64,000 nucleotides of DNA from an uncultured Lachnospiraceae bacterium (GTDB taxonomy: Bacteria > Bacillota > Clostridia > Lachnospirales > Lachnospiraceae), in contig CATKXR010000007.1 in the NCBI GenBank assembly GCA_949840805.1, positions 62,001 to 126,000 on the forward strand, in the 5' to 3' direction. The notes under the pieces are model-generated. The model was not told the origin of the DNA, made no database searches, and was given only the letters and a program-made list of their open reading frames with translations. Positions 19,091 to 27,542 of the stretch are shown one piece after another. Position numbers and translations under genes: made by a program. Positions within the stretch are counted from its first letter, which is position 1. Each line of letters opens with the position of its first letter.

Positions 19091-20185
19091 ATGAAATATC
19101 AGATCAATGAGAAGCAATGTGGATTTTTATTAAAGAACGGATGCTTTGTGAAGACTCTTTATAGCGGAATCCATCGATACATAAAAGCTATGGGTTATGA
19201 GGTGGTGGTGGAAGATATGGAGGGGATTGTGAAATTTGACCGGGTGCCGGGGGAGGTTTTGCTTGAGAAAGATAAGGCATTTGCCGAAAAGGCGCTTCTG
19301 ATAAGGATTCCGGAAGGGCATATCGGAATTCTAAGAGAGAGCGGAGTGGTGAAAAACATATTGACAGAAGCAGAGTATCTGTACTGGAATGTGTGGAACA
19401 AGTATGATGTGGAGCTTTTGGATATGAGGAATCCAGAAGACGCCAATCAGGTTCAGAAGGCATGTTTGGCGCGGATTCCTCTGAAGTATTATAAGAAAAT
19501 AGAGATCCAGCCAGGAGAACTGGGGATCCTCTATTATAATAACCAGGTGGAAAAGGAGCTGAAGACAGGAACGTATTATTACTGGGTGTATTCCAAGGAT
19601 GTGCTCTGCAGGATTGTGGATCTGAAAACAAAATCCCTGGAGATTTCAGGACAGGAGATCCTGACAGCGGACCGGATCGGGATACGGATTAACCTGATGT
19701 GTACTTACCGGGTAGTGGAGCCTGAAAGAATGATAGAGACGATTAAAAATCTGGAAAATCAGGTCTATGCCTGTGTGCAGCTTGTGATCCGGGAATACGT
19801 GGGACGTTACCGGCTGGATGAGCTTCTGCAGCAGAAAGAGGAGATTTCTCAGTTTATTTTTAAGCGGCTGAAGGAGGCGGAAGGGGATTATTGTGTTGAA
19901 TTTGGCAGCGCGGGAATTAAAGATATCATCCTGCCGGGGGAGATCCGGGATATCATGAATACGGTGCTGGTGGCGGAGAAGAGAGCCCAGGCCAATGTGA
20001 TCACCAGAAGGGAGGAAGTGGCTTCCACCCGGTCGCTTTTGAATACGGCAAAGCTGATGGATGAGAACAAGACGCTGTATAAGCTGAAGGAGATGGAATG
20101 TCTTGAGCGGATTTGCGCCCAGGTTGGAAATATCCAGGTGGGGGGAGTGGATTTGCTGGAACAGCTAAGGGGGCTGGTGGGCTGA
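19091..20185 (+). CDS. Slipin / SPFH (band-7) domain protein
   Basis: SPFH-type core (IEISGQEILTADRIGIRINLMCTYRVVEPERM..., IREYVGRYRLDELLQQKEEI, GIKDIILPGEIRDIMNTVLVAEKRAQANVITRREEVASTRSLLNTAKLM). ATG 19091 preceded by GAAGGAGG. Confidence 0.88.
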   Translation: MKYQINEKQCGFLLKNGCFVKTLYSGIHRYIKAMGYEVVVEDMEGIVKFDRVPGEVLLEKDKAFAEKALLIRIPEGHIGILRESGVVKNILTEAEYLYWNVWNKYDVELLDMRNPEDANQVQKACLARIPLKYYKKIEIQPGELGILYYNNQVEKELKTGTYYYWVYSKDVLCRIVDLKTKSLEISGQEILTADRIGIRINLMCTYRVVEPERMIETIKNLENQVYACVQLVIREYVGRYRLDELLQQKEEISQFIFKRLKEAEGDYCVEFGSAGIKDIILPGEIRDIMNTVLVAEKRAQANVITRREEVASTRSLLNTAKLMDENKTLYKLKEMECLERICAQVGNIQVGGVDLLEQLRGLVG

Positions 20186-20225
20186 AGGTAGCCCACCACC
20201 CGTGATTCAGGCAGGGCAGTACCGG

Positions 20226-22688
20226 TTATTCCGGACACAGATGGCCTTCACTGTCAAACCGGTAAGGAATTCCGTCTATTATCTCTGTCCCGATGGCCAT
20301 ACTGCCGTCTTCCCTGAGATAAAAATCATCGTACAGCCAGCCTTTATACATGGAACCGTCTTCCGAAAAATAATACCAGGTTCCGTCAACTTTCTTCCAG
20401 CCTGTATAGAGTTTTCCCCAAAAGTCAGCATAATAGCGGCCGTTATCATCCTCCGACCAGCCCTGCCTGATAAGGCCGGATTCCTGTACATAGTACAGAC
20501 GGCCTGCAAGCTCCTGGTTTCCCTTTAAAGAAGTTCTGACCCATACTTTGGCGTAATCTGTCAGTCCATGGTCTTCTTCGGCCAATTCCAGCAGTCCATA
20601 CAATTTTACCGGTTCCTGTCCTGTTTCAGGAACCAGCGGGATTTCATAAACATGTTGTTCTCTCAGATCCAGCGTGATTTCTTTTAACAGCCTTCGTTCT
20701 TCTCCTTCCAGGATCTTCAGTGTCACAAAATGGAGGGAATCTTCCTGAAGAGCCGGCGCCGTTTTCAGTCCCGGCGTTTCTACCCATAAGGTGAACGGTT
20801 CTTTGGAGGAGACATGTCCCAGGGGCGCCTCATCCGTTCCCAATATGCCTACGGCCCTCTGCCGGTTCAGATGGTTTTTTGGATCTGCCGGGCCCTTCAG
20901 ACGAAGCAGATACACATCATGGCCGGGAAATATCTGCTGCTGCGCCAGTTCTATGGCATCCACCCCGAACCGGTATTCATAGATTTCCTCAAGGTCCAAC
21001 ATCTCGCCTTTTTCTGTTTTGACTATGCCATAGACCCGGTCATTGTTCTCAAGTTCTTCTTCCATCTGGCTTGTAACGGACTGGAATACCTGGTCATTTA
21101 CCGTGGTAGTCACAAGATCCCATGAGACCACAGGAAGGCGGGGATTTAAAAGGGATGCCAGGCCTCCGTCGAAGCCGAACAGAAGCAGTTTTTCCGGTTT
21201 TTCCCTCTGTTCTTTTGTGCCGAGCTTTTTGTCTTTCCCTATCCATTCCATTTGTTCTTTATACATTTCCAGGTTGTCAAAATCCATGGGAATGCCTCCC
21301 GGCAGTATGCGGGAAGCGATAGCGGGACGGAAGTTCCATTCTCTTCCTTCCATACAGCTTTTCGCTGCCAGGAGAGGGCCGGGAACCATGACTGCAAGCC
21401 CAAGTACAAGAGCCATATCCAGGGGCTTTTTTTCTCCCGTCAGCCGCGCTGCCGACGAAATTCCCAGCAGTACCAGCAAGATATATCCGCCCATATAATA
21501 TCGGATGTGGCCTGTGGTAAGACTCCATAAAAGGGAGGAGGCAAGCACTAATATTGTCAGTATTTCCAGCAGTATGTCTCTCTTTTTTTCCTGAAAGCGG
21601 CGGGTAAAAAAGTTTTTAACGCAATAAAAGCATGACAGAATCCACGCGGCGCCATATCCCCAGGTGTAGGGCGCCGGAAGCTCGCTTTGGCGGTACTGCG
21701 GCCAGATGATCCCGATCCATGGCCATAATACCATTTCGATCCGGCTGGTTCCGCCCCATCGCGTGTCTTTAAAATTATGGTTTCCAAAATAAGGGGAGCG
21801 AAACAGGGAATTATAGTAGGGAAATACCGGATTTCCCGTACAGAGCCAGTTGTTTGCCAGATAGATGGAAACGGGCATGGCTCCGGCCAAAAAGCAGGCC
21901 GCGAATAAAGGCAAGGTTATGGATTTTCGGTTTTTGTAAATATAGAGGGCTAAAAGCGGGATCACATAAATAATGTTGGTCATCTTTACCGCAAAGAGAA
22001 AGCCCTGCAGAGACGCGAAAATCACCATATCCTGTCTGTTTTCCGGCTCCTGGAGAAGGAACCATATGCTTTCCATAAAAAGAACCGTCCCGACCATTTC
22101 CACCATGTAGGATCCCATCTGCATCAGGACATCATGCTGGGCTACGGCCACAAGGCACAGCGCCGGCTGGAACCTCTGCAGCCTAAAACCGCACAGCTTG
22201 TATAAGATCCGGCGCGCCTGGATATACAGCAGCAGAAGGCACAGCAGGTTGAATACCGTTCCCATCCGGTATCCCAATATCTGCCTGAAAGGATAAAAAA
22301 GCCGGTCTCCTAAGGGAAAACCAAATCCCTGGAATCCTCCGGGAAGAAGATGGTAGGAAATCATATCTTTCCAAAGAGGTTCCTGTAAAAAGATATGATA
22401 TTTAAGCGTGTCTTCACTGACATCCGGAAAAACCATTTTGCATAAGGCAAAAACGGACAGATAGCCGATGATCGCCGCATCCTGCCAGGAGGCGGATCCC
22501 ATACACCACTTTTTCTGCCTGGCCTGGGGGCCTATTACAGGCAGGGAGAGCAGGACTGCCAGGACCATGGGCCATACACCCGGCCCGAGTCCCGCTCCGG
22601 CCCGGTATCCAAGGAAACGGACTGCTTCTGACAGCCATACAATGATAAGATAACAGAAAAACCACCACGAAAATACTGATGAAAACAT
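20226..22688 (-). CDS. Polytopic membrane protein with C-terminal choline/cell-wall-binding-type repeats
   Basis: Many TM helices in the N-terminal ~500 aa; C-terminus GWSEDDNGRYYADFWGKLYTGWKKVDGTWYYFSEDGSMYKGWLY... resembles CW-binding repeats. M44 of the track ORF (22688) is the likely start; upstream codons come from a dispersed repeat. Confidence 0.65.
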   Translation of the reverse strand: MFSSVFSWWFFCYLIIVWLSEAVRFLGYRAGAGLGPGVWPMVLAVLLSLPVIGPQARQKKWCMGSASWQDAAIIGYLSVFALCKMVFPDVSEDTLKYHIFLQEPLWKDMISYHLLPGGFQGFGFPLGDRLFYPFRQILGYRMGTVFNLLCLLLLYIQARRILYKLCGFRLQRFQPALCLVAVAQHDVLMQMGSYMVEMVGTVLFMESIWFLLQEPENRQDMVIFASLQGFLFAVKMTNIIYVIPLLALYIYKNRKSITLPLFAACFLAGAMPVSIYLANNWLCTGNPVFPYYNSLFRSPYFGNHNFKDTRWGGTSRIEMVLWPWIGIIWPQYRQSELPAPYTWGYGAAWILSCFYCVKNFFTRRFQEKKRDILLEILTILVLASSLLWSLTTGHIRYYMGGYILLVLLGISSAARLTGEKKPLDMALVLGLAVMVPGPLLAAKSCMEGREWNFRPAIASRILPGGIPMDFDNLEMYKEQMEWIGKDKKLGTKEQREKPEKLLLFGFDGGLASLLNPRLPVVSWDLVTTTVNDQVFQSVTSQMEEELENNDRVYGIVKTEKGEMLDLEEIYEYRFGVDAIELAQQQIFPGHDVYLLRLKGPADPKNHLNRQRAVGILGTDEAPLGHVSSKEPFTLWVETPGLKTAPALQEDSLHFVTLKILEGEERRLLKEITLDLREQHVYEIPLVPETGQEPVKLYGLLELAEEDHGLTDYAKVWVRTSLKGNQELAGRLYYVQESGLIRQGWSEDDNGRYYADFWGKLYTGWKKVDGTWYYFSEDGSMYKGWLYDDFYLREDGSMAIGTEIIDGIPYRFDSEGHLCPE

Positions 22689-22714
22689 GTGTTTTATCCT
22701 CGCAAACCTGTTTT

Positions 22715-22806
22715 TATACACGTGAGACAGATCATTTGCCACCACGGTTCCCGTCTTTCCATAAATACACCGAATCATTTGGCAAATAAGTATGCTTGCG
22801 AGTATA
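22715..22806 (+). repeat. Dispersed ~92-bp inverted-repeat element, copy 1
   Basis: TATACACGTGAGACAGATCATTTGCC...CGAATCATTTGGCAAATAAGTATGCTTGCGAGTATA; matches copies 2-4. Confidence 0.8.
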
Positions 22807-24627
22807 GAAGGATACATCGTCCGGACGGCTGCCTTTGAAAACCATTGCCGCCAAAACAGGAATGCAAATCATAATGCACAACATATACCTGACAAGAATA
22901 CACGGCCCAAACACCAGGGTGAATTCATAGCTGGCAAGAAACAACGGAAGAACCAGGAACCTGTATTTTCTTTTGGCAGCCAGGATTCCGGCGCCGACCG
23001 CCACGCACCAGCTATAAAAGGAGGTATAAAAAAATACGGACAATCCTGGCAGGTGTTTTTGTATGTTTCCATCCGTAAACCAGGAATAAAAATTTTTCAG
23101 GATCGGGATCTTGCTTCTGGTTTCCACAAGATGGGCCTCATCAAAGGGCGGTGATATTTTGTACTCCACATAACAACTGGAGTCTCCGCCCATATACCAC
23201 AGCCCCATCATGTTATAGGCCGGAGATTTCACATATTCTCCCGGGAACTGCTTTCCCAGCCGCAGCCATAGCTTTACAAAGTCAGCCATCCGGAAATTTT
23301 CCATGCGGATGCCTGATTTTACCGGGTCTGACACGTAATACTTATATCGCAAAAGGCAGCTTTCATCAAAATAAGACAGCAGTTTTTCCTTGTCTTCCGG
23401 AAGAAATTCATCCGTATGATATACATAAGAACGGGCCATCTGCTGCATTGGCAGGCTCATCATCTCTGCCTTACTGCCTTTTTTTGCCTGAAGGCCTTTT
23501 TCCATGGCAATGAACAGGACCTGGGTCACTGCCATGCACACGATGAGAAGCCCTATGGCTTTTAAAAGGAATCTTCCGTCCCTGCGCTTCCATTTTGCCG
23601 CTGCCCATGCCAGGGCAAGAACCAGGCCCATGACTCCCAGGCCATAGACGGCGTTGTTGCGGAACAGGCACATGAACACGGCGCAGGCCAGAAAGAAAAT
23701 GAGCTTTGGCCCTCTGTAAAAGGTTTTTTCGGCCGTCATTTCACAGACACCGACGAACACCAGAAGGAAGAATCCGGCAAAGGGGATATCCTTTGTGGTG
23801 CTGATGCTCAAGACAGGGAAAAACGGGAACAAAAGGAAAAAGAGCCCGGTTCCAAAAACCAATGCCATATGAGTTTTTTGTTTTACCAGAAACCGGATGG
23901 CATAGGCCATAGTCCCGGTAAGAAAAAGAAGCTGAACCACACAATAGAGCAAAACCCCCGTATTGTAGGAACCGCCCAGGATCTTTCCCAATTCAAACAG
24001 GCCGCCGCTAAGCAGCGTATGGATCAGGGGATGATGCGTGTTAAAATCCCACTGGGCAAACTGCTGCCACTGCCACACCATGTCATAACAGTATAAACCA
24101 GGGTAAAATGCCAGCAGGCAGAGCAGGTATCCTATGGATAAAATCCCCCAGGCAAGGAGAAACGCCCGGTTTTCCGGCCTGATTTTATGGTCTTTATAGA
24201 AAGCTTCGTCTGTCGTCTGTGCCAGAGACATGTGCAGGATCCGGTAAAAAAGCGGTTCCGCCACAAAAGCCATGACCGGGGAAGCAGCCATTATGGCCAG
24301 GATTCCCTTAAGTCCCAGGCTGACGCCGCCTCTGGTTGCTTCCAGCCTCATAGCGCCGCCTAGAAGTTCCGTAAAGGTAAGGGCCAGCGCCATCCCGTAA
24401 GCTATGGCAAAATCTCTTTTTTCTTCCTGCCAATGTCTGTATACATGGGGGAAAATCCAAAGTCCAAAGAAAAACACCCCCAGGGAGATGGCCGCCTTAT
24501 TGAAAAACACGATCTCTTCTAAGCCGTATACGCGGATAATCATGCTGACTGAAACCATCAGCCAGGCAGAAGCGATCGCCTTTCCTGTTTTTAACATGCT
24601 ATATTCTTTCATTTTTCGTGTCTCCAC
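22732..24627 (-). CDS. Polytopic membrane protein (DUF6020-like / glycosyltransferase-39-like)
   Basis: Multiple TM helices, LYCYDMVWQWQQFAQWDFNTHHPLIHTLLSGG motif; last ~25 codons derive from repeat copy 1. Confidence 0.65.
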   Translation of the reverse strand: METRKMKEYSMLKTGKAIASAWLMVSVSMIIRVYGLEEIVFFNKAAISLGVFFFGLWIFPHVYRHWQEEKRDFAIAYGMALALTFTELLGGAMRLEATRGGVSLGLKGILAIMAASPVMAFVAEPLFYRILHMSLAQTTDEAFYKDHKIRPENRAFLLAWGILSIGYLLCLLAFYPGLYCYDMVWQWQQFAQWDFNTHHPLIHTLLSGGLFELGKILGGSYNTGVLLYCVVQLLFLTGTMAYAIRFLVKQKTHMALVFGTGLFFLLFPFFPVLSISTTKDIPFAGFFLLVFVGVCEMTAEKTFYRGPKLIFFLACAVFMCLFRNNAVYGLGVMGLVLALAWAAAKWKRRDGRFLLKAIGLLIVCMAVTQVLFIAMEKGLQAKKGSKAEMMSLPMQQMARSYVYHTDEFLPEDKEKLLSYFDESCLLRYKYYVSDPVKSGIRMENFRMADFVKLWLRLGKQFPGEYVKSPAYNMMGLWYMGGDSSCYVEYKISPPFDEAHLVETRSKIPILKNFYSWFTDGNIQKHLPGLSVFFYTSFYSWCVAVGAGILAAKRKYRFLVLPLFLASYEFTLVFGPCILVRYMLCIMICIPVLAAMVFKGSRPDDVSFYTRKHTYLPNDSVYLWKDGNRGGK

Positions 24628-24762
24628 TTCCTTTTCAGGTTTGTTCCTGCGCTAAGGAGATATTGTAAGATTATTTCCGAACAGCTCCTAAGCGTTCCTA
24701 TTATACCCTGAAATTTCTGTTGAATCAACTGTTCTTATGGAAACACGGCGGCTTTCTGCTTT

Positions 24763-24906
24763 GTATACTCTTTCGGGCATCCCCTAATGCATGCCCTTCG
24801 GGCGGGCGTGCTCCGTCAGGCTCCGCACGAAAAGGTATACCCTTCCGGGCATCCCCTAATGCATGCCCTTCGGGCGGGCGTGCTCCGTCAAGCTCCGCAC
24901 GAAAAG
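24763..24906. repeat. Tandem duplication of a 72-bp GC-rich unit
   Basis: Units 24763-24834 and 24835-24906 differ at about 3 positions; each contains GCATGCCC-ttcgggc-GGGCGTGC (8 bp with one G-U). Confidence 0.85.
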
Positions 24907-24974
24907 GTATGCATTATCGTGCAGTACTATCCATAGGCCAATATTGTTAAGTGAAAGATTTTTCCAAAGGGTCC

Positions 24975-25112
24975 GCAGGAGAAGAGGGACAGAACGTTTT
25001 CAGACGCGCTCCCACTCCGTTTTTCACGTAGCGGTACTAAGGCTGCAAAAAACGCAGCCTAAGTGCCGACGTGAAAAGAGGGTCTTCAAACGTTCTGTCC
25101 CTCTTCTCCTGC
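24975..25112 (+). repeat. 138-bp long-hairpin element A
   Basis: Arms GCAGGAGAAGAGGGACAGAACG.../...CGTTCTGTCCCTCTTCTCCTGC; core AGCGGTACTAAGGCTGC-AAAAAAC-GCAGCCTAAGTGCCGACG. Confidence 0.8.
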
Positions 25113-25163
25113 TACATTATCGGCATACTTAATGGAAGGCGTTGCTCCCCCATAAAACGGCCA

Positions 25164-25225
25164 ATAACGTAGCCTGGTCTGTTACCCGTACCCTGGGGTA
25201 CAGGTAAACGTCCGGGCTATGTTAT
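25164..25225. repeat. Structured inverted repeat between the two 138-bp hairpins
   Basis: ATAACGTAGCC (25164-25174) / GGCTATGTTAT, 11 bp with one G-U; inner GTACC-CTGG-GGTAC hairpin. Confidence 0.55.
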
Positions 25226-25283
25226 CTGCTATTCTGTGAATAGTAGACAATACAGGTTATGGTTCAGGCCTGTCAGAAAAGCA

Positions 25284-25421
25284 GCCTGGCCGTGTTTCCT
25301 ATTCCCATGAGGGGCCTCTGCCCCGCCGGTCCTTAGCCCGCGTTTTTTGCGGGCTTAGTACCGCTGCAGGGGCAGCAAGAGTGAGAACGTACCCTCATGG
25401 GAATAGGAAACACGGCCAGGC
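25284..25421 (-). repeat. 138-bp long-hairpin element B (inverted relative to A)
   Basis: Perfect 30-bp terminal arms GCCTGGCCGTGTTTCCTATTCCCATGAGGG / CCCTCATGGGAATAGGAAACACGGCCAGGC; reverse-complement core AGCGGTACTAAGCCCGC-AAAAAAC-GCGGGCTAAGGACCGGCG. Confidence 0.85.
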
Positions 25422-25506
25422 GGACCTTTTGGGATACCTATAAAATACAGTAATCAATGCGGTCAGCTTTTGTATGTATTTTCCCTAAAATGATGAAGCT
25501 TCCATT

Positions 25507-26763
25507 TTAATCTGCAAGACAGTGCTGGCAGCTCACCCGGTATACCTGGATGGTCCTGTCGTTCCGGCTGCTGAAATAAATATAATCTCCCTTATGGCTG
25601 TAAATCGGGTGAGGATGGGCGTCCTGTCCCAGCCAGTCGCTTTCATGGCGGCATAAAGGCTGCCATTCCATTTTCCCATTTTCCCAGTCAACATTCTGTA
25701 TGGAAATATAGGCCCCGTCTTTTTTGTGGGGATCCGGCCCGTTGTCCGTGCTGTTTTCAAAGACTGCTTTGATCTCTCCGGGAAATTTGAAATAGCCGTC
25801 ACAGACGAGATGGCCGAAATGGTCCATGGTAAAATGGCCGTAGGCATCGTAGTCTTCGGGGAGTGAGATCTCCCAATAGCCGCGAGTCTCCATATCTACC
25901 TTTCCCACAAAAGCCGGGCCATGGCTGTAAGCGCCGTGATAGATGACTGCTTTTCCGTCATCCTGCCACATTTCATGGCATACCCAGTCATGACGGCTGC
26001 GCGTATGTCCATTGTGTTCCACGCCTTCTGTGCGTACTCTGGAAATTTCATCCCGGCGATGGTCATAAAGCCAGATACGGCGGATACCGCAGTCAAAACT
26101 TGCCCATTCGTGGTTATATAAGATCTGTTCATGGTCAGCCGGGTTAAACTGTACATGGGTAATCCAGCAATCCGGAACCGTTTTTTCATATAAAAGGCTG
26201 CCGGTGGCTGTGTCATACACACAGAGATAGCTGTTTAAATGTTCTTTTTGTACACGTCCGTCAATATCGTAGACCGGGCGTTTATCCAGTCCGCTGCCTT
26301 CGGTTTCCGGATCATAGTCCAGGCATCGGCCGTCGGTCATAGGCACACAGAGCCGTGTGCCGTCTGCGCTTACATGGGTGAAGGCCGTCATGCGGCCCTG
26401 GGGGACGGTATTTAAGATCCGTTCTTTTCCTTCAAAATCCGAACAACAGATATGGTTGTCCTGGATGAAATAGACCAGGTTCCGGCTGCAGTCCAGGCAT
26501 ACACTGGCTTTTCCCAGCCCATAGCCAGGCGTGTTCTCAAAATAGACATAGCTTTTGAGGGTGCCGTGGGTGTTGTGGGAGAGCTGTATTTCCTGGCCTG
26601 TCTCCATGTCATGGCGGAATATGTTGGGGACGCCGGTGCGGTCGCTGATCAGGTAGAGATAGCGGTCATCAGCAGATAAAGAGGAGCAGGTGAAATATAA
26701 CATCTGTGTGTTATAGTCGTCGCTGCCAGAGACCAGTTCCCGCAGGTTAAGAGATCCGGACAT
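25507..26763 (-). CDS. Oligogalacturonate lyase-like beta-propeller protein
   Basis: MSGSLNLRELVSGSDDYNTQMLYFTCSSLSADDRYLYLISDRTG..., YNHEWASFDCGIRRIWLYD, HDWVCHEMWQDDGKAVIYHG; next to uronate-catabolism genes. Confidence 0.75.
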   Translation of the reverse strand: MSGSLNLRELVSGSDDYNTQMLYFTCSSLSADDRYLYLISDRTGVPNIFRHDMETGQEIQLSHNTHGTLKSYVYFENTPGYGLGKASVCLDCSRNLVYFIQDNHICCSDFEGKERILNTVPQGRMTAFTHVSADGTRLCVPMTDGRCLDYDPETEGSGLDKRPVYDIDGRVQKEHLNSYLCVYDTATGSLLYEKTVPDCWITHVQFNPADHEQILYNHEWASFDCGIRRIWLYDHRRDEISRVRTEGVEHNGHTRSRHDWVCHEMWQDDGKAVIYHGAYSHGPAFVGKVDMETRGYWEISLPEDYDAYGHFTMDHFGHLVCDGYFKFPGEIKAVFENSTDNGPDPHKKDGAYISIQNVDWENGKMEWQPLCRHESDWLGQDAHPHPIYSHKGDYIYFSSRNDRTIQVYRVSCQHCLAD

Positions 26764-26779
26764 GGTAAAACCCTCCTTT

Positions 26780-27529
26780 CTAATATCCGTAAGCCAAAGC
26801 GCCGCCGTCCATGGCATAGTCCTGTCCGGTGATATAAGCGCCATGGTCTCCAATGAGGAACAGTGCCAGAGCCCCTAAGTCTTTTGTGTCGCCAAACTGG
26901 TGGACCGGCATACGGGAGAGGATTTTCTCTTTTCTGGCCGGATCCATCACATCGGTAAGCATTTTGCTGGCAAACCAGCCAGGTGCAATGCTGTTGACAC
27001 AGATATTGTCCTGGGCCCATTCCACGGCCAGCCCGCGGGTCATGCCGCACACGGCTGCCTTGCTGGTGCAGTAGGGAACCACTTCAGAAAAACCTAAGTG
27101 GGCGCTCATGCTGGAGATATTGACAATGCGGCCTTTGTGGGCGCTGGCCTTCAGATAGGGGTAACAGATGGCGCTGAGTTTGAACACGCTTTTCACATTG
27201 ACTTCCAGGATCCGGTCAAAATCTGCATCGTCAAAATCTTCGGCACGTTTTTTTGCCGTGGCTCCGGCGTTGTTTACCAGAAAATCCAGGGTATTGCCGT
27301 GTTTGGATGCAAGCCCGGCAATCATGGCCTGCATGGCGGGGTAATCGGTCACATCTCCTTTCAGGTGGACAACGCCCGGATGGGGCGGCGCCATGTCTTC
27401 TTTGGCTTTTCCGGTGCGGCTGATGACGTAGACGGTAGCGCCGGCCCCGGCCAGAGCCTCAGCGATGGCATAGCCTATGCCGCTGGAAGCGCCGGTAACA
27501 ATGCCTGCACGTCCTTTTAATTCCTCCAT
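26780..27529 (-). CDS. SDR family oxidoreductase (KduD/gluconate-5-dehydrogenase-like)
   Basis: GIVTGASSGIGYAIAEALAGAGA, NNAGA, YCTSKAAVCGMTRGLAVEWA, NSIAPGWF. Confidence 0.9.
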   Translation of the reverse strand: MEELKGRAGIVTGASSGIGYAIAEALAGAGATVYVISRTGKAKEDMAPPHPGVVHLKGDVTDYPAMQAMIAGLASKHGNTLDFLVNNAGATAKKRAEDFDDADFDRILEVNVKSVFKLSAICYPYLKASAHKGRIVNISSMSAHLGFSEVVPYCTSKAAVCGMTRGLAVEWAQDNICVNSIAPGWFASKMLTDVMDPARKEKILSRMPVHQFGDTKDLGALALFLIGDHGAYITGQDYAMDGGALAYGY

Positions 27530-27542
27530 AATTTTATACCTC

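Noticed and set aside
22689-22817. Track start (MYPSILASILICQMIRCIYGK...) of the 863-aa ORF
   Set aside because: These codons fall largely in dispersed repeat copy 1; the same peptide appears out of context near 39.4 kb.
24720-25132. Small ORFs over the 72-bp repeat and hairpin A
   Set aside because: Arise from GC-rich repeats and hairpins; no plausible ribosome-binding context or domain.
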